Shown here in pieces: positions 30,557-40,758 of a stretch of DNA of 64,000 nt (the first letter of the stretch is position 1; the number at the start of each line of letters is the position of its first letter). Position numbers and translations under genes: made by a program. The notes beneath the pieces were generated by a model that was not told where the DNA came from, made no database searches, and saw only the letters and a program-made list of their open reading frames with translations. The DNA is from Nocardioides sp. (GTDB lineage Bacteria > Actinomycetota > Actinomycetes > Propionibacteriales > Nocardioidaceae): NCBI RefSeq assembly GCF_029937575.1, contig NZ_JAPYPS010000011.1, positions 16,965-80,964 on the forward strand, written 5' to 3'.

Positions 30557-31965
30557 GGGGACGATTCTTCCATCCCGGCTCCGGCGAGCAGGGCGCCCAC
30601 CACCCGCGGCACGGCTCGAGCGACGTCTCCGGCGACGACGGGGCCCTCCTGCGAGGCGAGGGTCGCGGCGGCGCCGTGGAGCCACGAGCCCAGCGACGCG
30701 GCGCCGTACGGCGTGAGGCCGGCCGCCGCGAGTGCCCCGATCACGCCGCCCAGGACGTCGCCGGCTCCGGCCGTGGCGAGCCAGGGCGTCCCGGTGGTGG
30801 TCACGCGCACCCGGCCGTCGGGGTGGGCGATGAGGGTGCGCCGACCCTTGAGCAGCACGACCGCGCCGTACTGCTCGGCGGCACGGCGGGCGTGGATCAG
30901 CGGGTGCGCCTCGATCACCGCCCGCTCGACGTCCAGCATCCGGGAGAGCTCCCCGGCGTGCGGGGTGAGGATCGTGTCGACCCTGCCGTGGGGCGCGTGC
31001 TGCAGCGCGTCGGCGTCCACGACCGTGGGCACGTCGTCGTCGAGTGCCGCCGCCAGGGTCTCGGTGACACCGTCGCCGCTCCCGGACCCGACGACCCAGG
31101 CCTGGACGCGGCCCTCCCCCACGACCTCGGGGTGCTGGGTGTGGACCAGCTCCAGCACGGACCGGTCTCCGACGTAGCGGACCATCCCCGCCAGCCCGCA
31201 CGCGGCTCCGGCGACCGACAGCAGCCCGGCGCCGGGGTAGGCCGTCGAGCCCGCCCGGACGCCGACGACGCCGCGCGTGTACTTCTGGGCGTGCAGGTCG
31301 GGGCGCGGCAGCAGCGCCGCGACGTCCGCGGGCTGGAGCGCCTCAGCGGCCGGCTCGGGCAGGTCCAGCCCGAGGTCGACGAGGTGCACGCTCCCGCAGG
31401 CAGTGGCCGCGGGATCGACGAGGTGGGCGACCTTGTGGGTGCCGAAGGTGACCGTCAGCAGCGCCGCGACGTGGTCGCCGGGCAGTCCGGTCGTCTCACC
31501 GGTGTCCGCGTCGACTCCACTGGGCAGGTCGACGCTGACGATCGGCACGTCGGCGACGGCGGCGATCGCCTCGCGCGCCGCGGGCTTCAGCCCGGGGCGT
31601 CCACCGATCCCGACGATCCCGTCGACGACGAGGTCCGGCGCGAGATCGGGCATTCCGGTCACCACTCGGCCACCGGCCCGCTGCAGGGCGGCCAGCCCTC
31701 GCTCGTGAGCCCGCTCGGACAGCAACCAGGCCGAGACCTGGACCCCGCGTCGGGCCAGCACCGCTCCGGCGTGCAGCGCGTCGCCGCCGTTGTCGCCCGA
31801 CCCGACGAGCAGGAGCACCCGGCGTCCGTAGGCCGACCCGAGCAGGTCGAGGATCGCGTACGCCAGGCCGTGGGCCGCGCGCTGCATCAGGGCGTCCTGC
31901 GGCAGGCCGTCGAGCAGTCCGGACTCGGCCTCGCGGACCTGGTCGGCGGTGTGCGCTCGCATCAT
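30553..31965 (-). CDS. nnr: bifunctional NAD(P)H-hydrate epimerase/dehydratase
   Basis: A 470-residue protein. The N-terminal epimerase domain (1-200) has LLVGSGDNGGDALHAG and SVDLPSGVDADTGE. The C-terminal dehydratase domain has TPHAGELSRML, LLKGRRTLIAHPDG and TAGAGDVLGGVIGALAAAG, the ribokinase-like nucleotide site. It repairs damaged NAD(P)H hydrates. The tandem ATG at 31965 is 7 nt after TAGCGT; a GGAGG also lies in that stretch, so leadered and leaderless readings are both possible. It is coupled to alr. Confidence 0.92.
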   Translation of the reverse strand: MMRAHTADQVREAESGLLDGLPQDALMQRAAHGLAYAILDLLGSAYGRRVLLLVGSGDNGGDALHAGAVLARRGVQVSAWLLSERAHERGLAALQRAGGRVVTGMPDLAPDLVVDGIVGIGGRPGLKPAAREAIAAVADVPIVSVDLPSGVDADTGETTGLPGDHVAALLTVTFGTHKVAHLVDPAATACGSVHLVDLGLDLPEPAAEALQPADVAALLPRPDLHAQKYTRGVVGVRAGSTAYPGAGLLSVAGAACGLAGMVRYVGDRSVLELVHTQHPEVVGEGRVQAWVVGSGSGDGVTETLAAALDDDVPTVVDADALQHAPHGRVDTILTPHAGELSRMLDVERAVIEAHPLIHARRAAEQYGAVVLLKGRRTLIAHPDGRVRVTTTGTPWLATAGAGDVLGGVIGALAAAGLTPYGAASLGSWLHGAAATLASQEGPVVAGDVARAVPRVVGALLAGAGMEESSP

Positions 31966-31972
31966 GGCCTCC

Positions 31973-31978
31973 ACGCTA
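31973..31978 (-). promoter_or_regulatory. -10 element for leaderless nnr-alr operon
   Basis: On the minus strand TAGCGT ends 7 nt before the nnr ATG, in the short gap after the PT-repeat protein gene. Confidence 0.5.
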
Positions 31979-32012
31979 GCGGCGCGTGGGTGCCGGAGCG
32001 CGGCACCGTGGG

Positions 32013-33242
32013 TCAGCGCGCGCGGACCTTGACCGTCCGGGTCGTGGCGCCGGTGACGGACTCGGAGCCGGACACAGCCAGGCGGTAGACGACCTTGCCG
32101 CGCTTCTTCTGGCGGGGGAAGGTGACCTTGGCGGCGCCGGCGACGGAGGACGCGACCGCTTTCACGCGAACCCACGAGCCGCGCTTGCGCTTCTGCAGCA
32201 CGAGCGCCTCGGCACCGACCTGGGAGACGGTGACGGCGTCCGCCGAGGCGGCACGGCCCTTGGCGATCTTGACCTTGCCGGTGCGGAACCCGTCGACCTG
32301 CGTGACGCCCAGCGGCACGTCCAGGGTGGACGGGTCGCCGTCGTCACTCAGGACGCACTTGACCGAGCCCTGCCAGTGGTAGTTGGTGCCGCCCACCTGG
32401 ACCCAGGACACGGCGTACGACGTGAGCCCGGCGGGCCACGAGGGGTGGCTGTCGAAGGCGAAGCGGGTGGTGCCCGACCAGGTTCCGACGTTGTTGTGGA
32501 AGTTGAGCGTGAACTCGCCGGCGCTGGAGCTGAAGCGCACGTTGACGTCGTTGGCCTGTCCGCTGGGGATGTCGGAGGGGTAGGCCACCGTCAGGGCGTC
32601 GCAGCCCGGGTCGGCGTAGGTCCAGTTCCAGTCGAAGCCGTGGGGCGAGGACGGCGGGTTCGGCGGGAACTCCGGTCCGGTCGGCGTGGGCTCGGGCGTC
32701 GGGACCGGAGTCGGCGTGGGCTCGGGCGTCGGGACCGGAGTCGGCGTGGGCTCGGGAGTGGGCTCGGGGGTCGGGACCGGGCTGGGCTCGGGCGTGGGGA
32801 CCGGGCTGGGCTCGGGCGTGGGCTCGGGCGTGGGGACCGGGGTCGGCTCGGGGGTCGGCTCGGGCGTCGGGACCGGGGTCGGCGTGGGCGTGGGCGTCGG
32901 CGCGACCGGGCTCAGCGTCAGCGAGTAGTGCGTCAGGTTGCCGCCATCGGTGTGCTTCAGCGACAGCGACGCGACCGGCTTCTCCAGGACGACGTACTCC
33001 GGGGCGCCGGTGGTGCCCTTGAGCCCGGCGGACTTGACGCAGTAGCCGGTCACCAGCTGACCGGCCGGAGCCGCCACGGTGACGCGGTCGGCGTTGCCCG
33101 GGACGACGACACGACCGGAGTCGAGGTCGTCGCAGTTGCCCGGAGCCGCGGAGGCCGGGGCCGGCGTGGCGACACCGAGGGCCAGGCCCGAGGACAGGAC
33201 CGCAGCGGCCAGGAGCGCGAGAGAGGGAGCGTGGGGGGTCAT
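32013..33242 (-). CDS. secreted protein with Pro-Thr-Glu repeat linker
   Basis: A 409-residue exported protein. The signal peptide spans about 1-33 ([16 protein letters not shown], cleavage near ASA). A small N-terminal domain with three Cys (about 35-110) is followed by a PTPEPTPxP repeat linker (113-189), a second domain of about 100 residues with two Cys ([20 protein letters not shown]) and a basic C-terminal region resembling a bacterial Ig-like repeat ([28 protein letters not shown]). I do not recognise the family. The linker suggests wall spanning. It sits between acpS and nnr, interrupting an otherwise housekeeping series. Confidence 0.75.
   Translation of the reverse strand: MTPHAPSLALLAAAVLSSGLALGVATPAPASAAPGNCDDLDSGRVVVPGNADRVTVAAPAGQLVTGYCVKSAGLKGTTGAPEYVVLEKPVASLSLKHTDGGNLTHYSLTLSPVAPTPTPTPTPVPTPEPTPEPTPVPTPEPTPEPSPVPTPEPSPVPTPEPTPEPTPTPVPTPEPTPTPVPTPEPTPTGPEFPPNPPSSPHGFDWNWTYADPGCDALTVAYPSDIPSGQANDVNVRFSSSAGEFTLNFHNNVGTWSGTTRFAFDSHPSWPAGLTSYAVSWVQVGGTNYHWQGSVKCVLSDDGDPSTLDVPLGVTQVDGFRTGKVKIAKGRAASADAVTVSQVGAEALVLQKRKRGSWVRVKAVASSVAGAAKVTFPRQKKRGKVVYRLAVSGSESVTGATTRTVKVRAR
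32676..32906. repeat. tandem repeats encoding the PT/PE linker
   Basis: About 230 bases of imperfect repeats of GGCTCGGGCGT and GGGACCGG units encode Pro-Thr-Pro-Glu repeats. On the plus strand the same bases read as Val-Gly-Ser-Gly repeats, which is a shadow and not a gene. The region is prone to slippage and assembly error. Confidence 0.85.
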
Positions 33243-33364
33243 GGCACAAGGATGACACCGGATCTCGGGCTCCAGCACTCACTGGGGGATGCCTGTGGCA
33301 GACCCTCGGGAAGTGTTGAGGATTCCTTGAGGAATGAGCCTCCGAGGGCGGTCGGGGGACGGTC

Positions 33365-33718
33365 TCAGGACTCCAGGACCACCATCGCCGAGGCGATGCC
33401 TGCGTCGTGCGAGAGCGACAGGTGCACGTGGGCGACCCCCAGCTCGTCGGCCCGCGCCCGGACCGTGCCGCGCAGCTCGAGGCGGGGTTGGCCGGAGGCT
33501 TCCGAGAAGACCTCGGCATCCTGCCAAGCCAGTCCTCCGGGAGCACCGAGCGCCTTGGCCAGGGCTTCCTTGGCCGCGAAGCGAGCCGCCAGGGAGGCGG
33601 GCGGCCGGGTTGCCTCGGCCGGGGTGAAGAGCCGGTCGAGCAGCCCCGGGGTGCGCGCGAGCGACTCAGCGAACCGTTCCAGGTCGCACACGTCGATGCC
33701 GACCCCGATCACCGCCAT
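33365..33718 (-). CDS. acpS: holo-acyl-carrier-protein synthase
   Basis: A 117-residue AcpS-type phosphopantetheinyl transferase. GIGVDI is represented by [14 protein letters not shown], the second motif is [12 protein letters not shown], and the C-terminal HVHLSLSHD is present. It loads 4'-phosphopantetheine onto carrier proteins. It follows glmS by 9 nt. The trimeric short form acts mainly on fatty-acid ACP; the carrier domain of the NRPS at 52151 may use another transferase. Confidence 0.92.
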   Translation of the reverse strand: MAVIGVGIDVCDLERFAESLARTPGLLDRLFTPAEATRPPASLAARFAAKEALAKALGAPGGLAWQDAEVFSEASGQPRLELRGTVRARADELGVAHVHLSLSHDAGIASAMVVLES

Positions 33719-33727
33719 CGTCCGCGC

Positions 33728-35575
<1,848 letters not shown>

Positions 35576-35583
35576 AGCCCGAG

Positions 35584-35589
35584 ACTCTA
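35584..35589 (-). promoter_or_regulatory. -10 element for leaderless glmS
   Basis: On the minus strand TAGAGT ends 8 nt before the glmS ATG. Confidence 0.45.
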
Positions 35590-35664
35590 CTTCCGCATCC
35601 CCACGAGCCGGTCCGCGGTGGACCTGCGCGGCCGCGCGGCGCCGGTGCTGCAAGAATCGCGGCC

Positions 35665-36648
35665 ATGTCTCACGGGTCGAACGGCGAGGGACACCACGAC
35701 TCATCGGGTCGGGAGTCGTCGCCGTACATCGAGCTCGAGCGAGCCGCCTGGTCGGAGCTGGCTCACGAGAGCCGCAACCCCCTGCGCGCCGACGAGATCC
35801 GTGCCCTGCGGGGTCTCGGGGACAGCCTCGACCTGGAGGAGGTCGAAGAGGTCTACCTCCCGCTGTCGCGGCTGCTGAGCCTGTACGTCGGCGCAGCGGG
35901 CCGCCTCCACCGGGACCAGGAGAGCTTCCTGCACCGCCAGACCCCGCCCCGCACGCCCTTCGTCATCGGCCTCGCCGGGTCCGTGGCGGTCGGCAAGTCG
36001 ACCACGGCGCGGGTGCTGCAGCAGATGCTCGCCCACTGGCCCGAGCACCCCAACGTCGCCCTCATCACCACCGACGGCTTCCTCTACCCCAACGCCGAGC
36101 TCGAGCGGCGCGGGCTCCTGCAACGCAAGGGCTTCCCGGAGTCCTACGACCGGCGGGCGCTGCTCCGCTTCGTCGTCGACATCAAGTCGGGCAAGGACGA
36201 GGTCGAGGCACCGACGTACTCCCACCTGGTCTACGACGTGGTGCCCGACGAGAAGGTCGTCATCAAGCGTCCCGACATCGTGATCATCGAGGGACTCAAC
36301 GTCCTCCAGCCCGCCCGCGTCAGCGAGGACGGCAAGGCCGGCCTGGCCCTGAGCGACTTCTTCGACTTCTCGGTCTACGTCGACGCCGGACGCGACAAGA
36401 TCCGCGAGTGGTACATCTCCCGCTTCCTGCACCTGCGCGAGACGGCGTTCCGCGACCCCGGCTCGTACTTCGCCAAGTACGCCGGGCTCACCCACGACGA
36501 GGCGGTCGTCGAGGCCTCGCGGATCTGGGACACGATCAACGGACCCAACCTCGTGCAGAACGTCCTGCCCACGCGCTCACGCGCGACCCTGGTGATGCGC
36601 AAGGACGCCGACCACTCGGTGCGCTACGTGCGCCTGCGCAAGCTCTGA
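35665..36648 (+). CDS. coaA: type I pantothenate kinase
   Basis: A 327-residue CoaA/PanK-I. The P-loop is [18 protein letters not shown], followed by [16 protein letters not shown] (pantothenate site), RRALLRFV and [11 protein letters not shown]. It phosphorylates pantothenate, the first step of CoA synthesis. The stop codon TGA is one copy of the 3-bp target duplication of the following IS element, so the element is inserted precisely at the end of this gene without changing the protein. It is divergent from glmS. Confidence 0.95.
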   Translation: MSHGSNGEGHHDSSGRESSPYIELERAAWSELAHESRNPLRADEIRALRGLGDSLDLEEVEEVYLPLSRLLSLYVGAAGRLHRDQESFLHRQTPPRTPFVIGLAGSVAVGKSTTARVLQQMLAHWPEHPNVALITTDGFLYPNAELERRGLLQRKGFPESYDRRALLRFVVDIKSGKDEVEAPTYSHLVYDVVPDEKVVIKRPDIVIIEGLNVLQPARVSEDGKAGLALSDFFDFSVYVDAGRDKIREWYISRFLHLRETAFRDPGSYFAKYAGLTHDEAVVEASRIWDTINGPNLVQNVLPTRSRATLVMRKDADHSVRYVRLRKL

Positions 36649-36735
36649 CTGGGTGTGTCCCTATTGAGACCGCAGCGCACTCACCTGCCGATGAGCGGGC
36701 GCAGGGTGGCCGATAGGGCCGCCTCGTTCATCTAA

Positions 36736-36774
36736 CCGGAAACTCTGTTCAACCCAGTTGATCAGAGTTTCCGG
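36736..36774. repeat. inverted repeat inside the IS remnant
   Basis: CCGGAAACTCTG (36736-36747) and CAGAGTTTCCGG (36763-36774) are perfect 12-bp arms around 15 nt, downstream of the transposase remnant. It could be the element's own terminator or a trace of a second small insertion. Confidence 0.5.
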
Positions 36775-36822
36775 ATAAGCCGACCAGGCATCCTGGACGC
36801 CGCGTCATTGCGACCCGATTGG

Positions 36823-37188
36823 TCATGGGCACGGACGACCAACACTCGGGCCGCGCATCCGTCGTTCGCGGCGCCCGACCATGCCGCGATCCGCGCGGTT
36901 CGTGACGGCCGATGGTCGGGCTGCAAGCTCGACAAGGGGCCGGCGGGTTCGTTCCCGTGACAGGTGGCGGAGCGTCGTGGCGATGCAGGCGACCTGAAGC
37001 CAGCCGGTGGCCGAGGTGGTGGTGTTCTCGAACGACTTCGCCAGCCGGCGAGAGCGTCCGAGGCGGCCGTGAGCGACCTCGACACGCCAGGCGTGGCGGA
37101 TGGGACGGAAGGTCGGCTTGCCCGGCGCGTTGAACACCGGCTGCAGCAGGTCCCACTGCTCGTCTGTCAGGTCACTCGAGTACGACAT
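36823..37188 (-). pseudogene. IS5-family transposase remnant with large internal deletion
   Basis: The reading starts MSYSSDLTDEQWDLLQPVFN, the usual N-terminus of IS5-type transposases, and after NAPGK jumps to PTFRPIRHAWRVEVAHGRLG, which normally sits near the C-terminus. It continues RSRRLAKSFENTTTSATGW. The middle part, about 150 residues with the first two Asp of the DDE triad, is gone; only the last Glu region (RVEVAHGRLGRSRRLAK) remains. The join keeps the reading frame. After about residue 80 the sequence diverges from the family. It cannot be catalytically active. Confidence 0.85.
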
Positions 37189-37290
37189 GCCTCGCACGGT
37201 GCCTACGAAACCCGGCCGTGCAATAGGGACACACCCAGTGAGGCCGACGCCGACGCCGCTGCCGACGCCCGTCGCCGCCTCGTCGGGACC

Positions 37291-37875
37291 TCAGACGGCG
37301 TCGATGATGTCGATGACGAAGAACAACGTGGCCCCGCCGGGGATGTCGGCGCCCGCGCCGGCGTCGCCGTACCCCAGGTCGCTGGGGATCGACATGATGA
37401 CGCGGCTGCCGACCGGGACGCCGACGAGGCCCTGGTCCCAGCCGGCGATGAGGGAGCCGACCCCGATGGGGGCGGAGAACGGCTCCTTGCTGAAGCTCTC
37501 GTCGAACGGCGCGTCGGCGTCGGGGAGCTGGCCGAAGTAGTCGGCGGTGATCGTCTGGCCCTGCTCGACGGGCGGGCCGTCGCCGGTGACGACCTCCTCC
37601 ACGAGCAGCTCGTCGCTCAGCGGGGCGATGTCGGCGAAGTCGAGGCCGGTGACGTTGTCGTCGCCGTCGGTGAGGATCTCGGGTGCCCAGTCGGGCGTCT
37701 CGCTCGGCGCGGCCTCGCTGCCCGTGTCCGGCGACTGCGTCTCCACCGCGGGGTCGGTGGCCACGTCCGCGTCGTTCTCCTCGCCACAGCCGACCAGGAG
37801 GGCGCCGCCCAGCAGGGCTGCCGCGCTGAGAGCGGCGAGGCGACGGGGCAGGGTTCGGCTGGTGGGACGCATCAT
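37291..37875 (-). CDS. FKBP-type peptidyl-prolyl isomerase lipoprotein
   Basis: A 194-residue lipoprotein. The signal peptide has the lipobox LLVGCG (Cys near 30), then an acidic low-complexity spacer and one FKBP domain (about 85-194) with the family residues in GQTITADYFGQL, LIAGWDQGLVGVPVGSRVIM and IPSDLGYG. It would assist folding of exported proteins at the outer face of the membrane. The tandem ATG at 37875 follows TACCCT by 6 nt. It lies downstream of the IS element and converges on coaA. Confidence 0.88.
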   Translation of the reverse strand: MMRPTSRTLPRRLAALSAAALLGGALLVGCGEENDADVATDPAVETQSPDTGSEAAPSETPDWAPEILTDGDDNVTGLDFADIAPLSDELLVEEVVTGDGPPVEQGQTITADYFGQLPDADAPFDESFSKEPFSAPIGVGSLIAGWDQGLVGVPVGSRVIMSIPSDLGYGDAGAGADIPGGATLFFVIDIIDAV

Positions 37876-37881
37876 GGCGCC

Positions 37882-37887
37882 AGGGTA
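37882..37887 (-). promoter_or_regulatory. -10 element for leaderless FKBP gene
   Basis: On the minus strand TACCCT ends 6 nt before the first ATG of the FKBP gene. Confidence 0.5.
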
Positions 37888-37913
37888 GTCAGCGGGCCAA
37901 CAGCCGCATCGGC

Positions 37914-38723
37914 TCACCCCAGGTCGCGGCGCAGTGTCGTCCAGCGCGCCAGGAGTGCCAGGGCCGCGGCATAGGCGAGCAGGACGGCGATCCCGGCTCC
38001 GCGCGAGAGCACGTCGGCGGAGCCCATGCTGGCGAAGAAGCTCGCCCCGATGACCGCATCGGCAGCCGCGCCCGGGAGGTACGCCGCTGCGCCCGCGAGA
38101 CCGTCGACCGAGGCCAGCCCCACGCGCGCGATGGGCTCGACGAACTGGGTGAAGGCGATGATGACCACGATCGCCGCCACCTGGTTGGTCACCAGCGCGC
38201 CGAAGGCGACTCCGATCGCGGCCCACACGACGGTGACCAGGGCGCCGTAGGCAAGGACCTGGAGCACCTCGCTGTCAGAGAGGAACGCCCCGTCGCCCAC
38301 GAGGGCCAGGACCGGGGCGCCGCCGACCACGACCGCGACGCAGGCCACGACGCCGTACAACAGTCCCAGCGGCACCGCGGCGAGCAGCTTGGCTGCCAGA
38401 AGGACCCCGCGTCGCGGCTCGACGAGCAGGGACTGGGTGATCGTGCCGTGGCGGAACTCGGAGGTCATCGCGAGACTGCCGATCACCAGGGGGAAGACGT
38501 AGCCGATCGCGTTGATCAACGAGTAGACGATGGTGGCGGCCTCGACGCCCGAGGCGACCGGCATCCCCGGAGCCCCGCCGGGCCCGTCGCCCGACTCGGC
38601 GTTGACGGAGAACGCGATCACGGCGGCCAGGAACGCCAGGTAACCGGCCATGACGATCAGCAGGATCCACCAGAACCTGGTCGAGACCAGCTTGCGGTAC
38701 TCGGTGAGCAGTGCTGCCCTCAT
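37914..38723 (-). CDS. ABC-2 type transporter permease
   Basis: A 269-residue membrane protein with six hydrophobic segments: one near 20-42 after the start MRAALLTEYRKLVSTRFWW, then five between about 65 and 260. SLAMTSEFRHGTITQSLLVEPRR is the cytoplasmic ABC-2 permease motif. It forms an exporter with the ATPase gene upstream, whose stop it overlaps (ATGA). The substrate is not evident; such two-gene systems often give resistance to, or export of, hydrophobic compounds. Confidence 0.85.
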   Translation of the reverse strand: MRAALLTEYRKLVSTRFWWILLIVMAGYLAFLAAVIAFSVNAESGDGPGGAPGMPVASGVEAATIVYSLINAIGYVFPLVIGSLAMTSEFRHGTITQSLLVEPRRGVLLAAKLLAAVPLGLLYGVVACVAVVVGGAPVLALVGDGAFLSDSEVLQVLAYGALVTVVWAAIGVAFGALVTNQVAAIVVIIAFTQFVEPIARVGLASVDGLAGAAAYLPGAAADAVIGASFFASMGSADVLSRGAGIAVLLAYAAALALLARWTTLRRDLG

Positions 38724-39634
38724 CGCGCGTCCTCTCCCTGGGTCGTGGGCGGGGCCGTCAGCCGCAGGAAGACCTCTTCCAGGTCCCGGCCCCGCGGTGT
38801 CAGCTCGTGGAGCTCCACCCCGGCGGCATGGGCGGCGCCCCCGACCAGAGGGGCCGGGGCACCGGCGACCAACCACCCGGCACCGCTGGCCTCAGCACTC
38901 CAGCCGTGCTGCTCGACCAGTCGCGCCACCGCGGCGCGGTCCGGGCCCTCGACGTACGTCGTGTGCTCGGCCAGGTCGGCCAGCCCGGCGAGCGAGGAGG
39001 CGTGCACCAGCCGTCCGCGTGCGATCACGACCACGTCGTCGACAGTGCTCTGCACCTCGCCGAGCACGTGGCTGGAGACCAGCACGCTGCGACCCTCCTC
39101 GGCCAGGTGCCTCAGGAAGCCCCGCAGCCACACGATCCCTTCGGGGTCCAGTCCGTTGGCGGGCTCGTCCAGCACGATCGTGGGCGGATCGGTCAGCAGC
39201 GCCGTGGCCAGACCCAGCCGCTGCCGCATGCCCATCGAGTACCCGGACACCCGACGGCGCGCAGCGGCGCCGAGCCCGACCAGGTCGATGACCTCGCGGC
39301 ACCGCGCGTCACTCACTCCCACCTGCGGGGCGTAGACGCGCAGGTGGTCGAGCCCGCTGCGCCCCGGGTGGAAGCTGGATGCCTCCAGGGCAGAGCCCAC
39401 CACCCGACCGGGTCGCGCGTGCTCGACGTAGGGGCGATCCCCCACCCGGGCACGCCCGGCGCTCGGACTCATCAGGCCCAGCACCATGCGCAGGGTCGTC
39501 GTCTTGCCCGAGCCGTTGGGACCGAGGAAGCCCGTCACCGCACCCGTGCGGACGGTGAAGGACAGGTCGTCGACTGCTGTGACCGGTCCGAAGTGCTTCG
39601 TGAGTCCCTCGACCGTGATCGCCGCTGTGCTCAT
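38720..39634 (-). CDS. ABC transporter ATP-binding protein
   Basis: A 304-residue ATPase of the multidrug/bacitracin ABC-2 class. Walker A is FLGPNGSGKTTTLRMVLGL, the signature YSMGMRQRLGLATAL, Walker B TIVLDEPANGLDPEG and the switch His SSHVLGEV. The C-terminal ~90 residues are the extension typical of this exporter family. ATG 39634 follows TATGGT by 7 nt. It is divergent from the GH6 gene with 52 nt between starts and is coupled to its permease. Confidence 0.92.
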   Translation of the reverse strand: MSTAAITVEGLTKHFGPVTAVDDLSFTVRTGAVTGFLGPNGSGKTTTLRMVLGLMSPSAGRARVGDRPYVEHARPGRVVGSALEASSFHPGRSGLDHLRVYAPQVGVSDARCREVIDLVGLGAAARRRVSGYSMGMRQRLGLATALLTDPPTIVLDEPANGLDPEGIVWLRGFLRHLAEEGRSVLVSSHVLGEVQSTVDDVVVIARGRLVHASSLAGLADLAEHTTYVEGPDRAAVARLVEQHGWSAEASGAGWLVAGAPAPLVGGAAHAAGVELHELTPRGRDLEEVFLRLTAPPTTQGEDAR

Positions 39635-39641
39635 GCCCAGC

Positions 39642-39647
39642 ACCATA
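39642..39647 (-). promoter_or_regulatory. -10 element for leaderless ABC exporter
   Basis: On the minus strand TATGGT ends 7 nt before the ATG of the ABC ATPase gene. Confidence 0.5.
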
Positions 39648-39686
39648 GAGCGCGACCCGGTGGGACGGGTGCGGCACAATCGTCCC

Positions 39687-40694
39687 GTGCGTCCCTCCCC
39701 CCACCGTTCGGCCGCCCGGCCCTTGGTCGCCGCCGCGCTGGCGTGCATGCTGCTCGCCGGCTGCGGTGGCGGCGACACGAGCGATCAGGACCAGGCCAGC
39801 GACACGAACGTGTTCGCCGAACGCGCCCAGACCCTGGTCGAGAAGCCACGTCTGGAGGCAGCCGCGAAGCAGGCAGCGGGCGACGGCGACGCCCAGGAGG
39901 CCTCGGCGCTCGAGCGCCTGGCCCGGACCCCGACAGGCATCTGGCTGACCCCGGAGTCCTACGGGGCCGACCAGGTCGGTGCGTACGTCACCGAGGTGGT
40001 CGCGGCCACCGAGGCCCTGACGGTGCCACTCTTCGTCCTCTACGGGATCCCCGACCGCGACTGCACCGGCGGTTTCTCCGCCGGGGGGCTCACCGCCGAC
40101 ACCTACCTGCCATGGGTGCAGGCCATCGCCGGCGCCCTGGCCGACGCAGGAACCGACACCGCGGCCGTCCTCGAGCCCGACGCGCTGGCCGGCTCGGTGG
40201 CCTGCGGCCCGACCGACCGGATGTCGCTGCTGCGCCAAGCCCTGCAGACCCTGGTCACCGCAGGAGTGACGACGTACGTCGATGCCGGTCATTCCGACTG
40301 GATCCCGGCGAGCGAGATGGCTCCGCTGCTGGAGAAGGTCGGGGTCTCGAGCGCCCGCGGCTTCGCCACGAACGTCGCCAACTACCAGCCCGTGGCCCGG
40401 GAGCGCGCGTACGGCGCCGAGCTGAGCGGTCTGCTCGACGGGGCCCACTACGTGATCGACGTGGGACGCAGCGGTGACCCCACGGGGACCGGCGAGCCCG
40501 TCACCGACTGGTGCAACCCCGTGGGCCGCGCCCTCGGCGAGGACCCCGGGTTCGTGGACGACGACACCGCTCTCGACGCACTGCTGTGGATCAAACCGCC
40601 CGCGGAGAGCGACGGCGAGTGCCACGGAGGACCTGCCGCCGGGGAGGTCTGGGTCGACCGGGCCGTGAGCCTGGCGGGCGCTGCCGGCTGGTAA
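39687..40694 (+). CDS. glycoside hydrolase family 6 (cellulase-like) lipoprotein
   Basis: A 335-residue exported enzyme. The signal ends at the lipobox LLAGCGG. The GH6 catalytic domain has AAVLEPDALAGSVACG, which holds the catalytic-acid region, TYVDAGHSDWIP, GFATNVANYQPVARE and the C-terminal LLWIKPPAESDGEC with the catalytic-base region. GH6 enzymes cut beta-1,4-glucans. No cellulose-binding module is present, and lipid anchoring keeps it at the cell surface, which suits trimming a self-made glucan. A processive GT2 synthase lies about 2 kb downstream on the other strand. The GTG start has CACAAT 6 nt upstream. Confidence 0.85.
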   Translation: MRPSPHRSAARPLVAAALACMLLAGCGGGDTSDQDQASDTNVFAERAQTLVEKPRLEAAAKQAAGDGDAQEASALERLARTPTGIWLTPESYGADQVGAYVTEVVAATEALTVPLFVLYGIPDRDCTGGFSAGGLTADTYLPWVQAIAGALADAGTDTAAVLEPDALAGSVACGPTDRMSLLRQALQTLVTAGVTTYVDAGHSDWIPASEMAPLLEKVGVSSARGFATNVANYQPVARERAYGAELSGLLDGAHYVIDVGRSGDPTGTGEPVTDWCNPVGRALGEDPGFVDDDTALDALLWIKPPAESDGECHGGPAAGEVWVDRAVSLAGAAGW

Positions 40695-40758
40695 CCGAAG
40701 GGTTACGTTCCTGATCCTCCCGCAGGTATCGGGGACGTCCCGCACCGATGCCGATACC

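Larger units (their letters stand above)
36646..37241. mobile_element. internally deleted IS5-family element with TIRs and TGA target duplication
   Basis: Terminal inverted repeats CTGGGTGTGTCCCTATTG (36649-36666) and its complement (37221-37238) bound a 590-bp element. TGA is duplicated on both sides (36646-36648 and 37239-37241), matching the TNA target of IS1031/IS427-type IS5 elements. Inside is only a shrunken transposase gene on the minus strand. The perfect TIRs and target duplication suggest a recent insertion, possibly mobilised in trans by a full copy. It fills the 640-nt gap between coaA and the FKBP gene. No other gene is seen there. Confidence 0.88.

Noticed and set aside
32686..32928. 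Plus-strand open frame rich in Val-Gly-Ser repeats
   Set aside because: It is the complement of the Pro-Thr-Glu linker of the secreted protein on the minus strand.
35576..35664. glmS ribozyme or riboswitch upstream of glmS
   Set aside because: The gap to the divergent coaA start is only 89 nt and the -10 is 8 nt from the ATG, so there is no leader to hold one.
36762..37085. 107-codon minus-strand frame in the IS element
   Set aside because: It overlaps the transposase remnant in another frame and has no similarity to a known protein.
40691..40706. GTAACC-GAAG-GGTTAC hairpin as terminator of the GH6 gene
   Set aside because: Only a 6-bp stem overlapping the stop codon, with no T-run; too weak to call.
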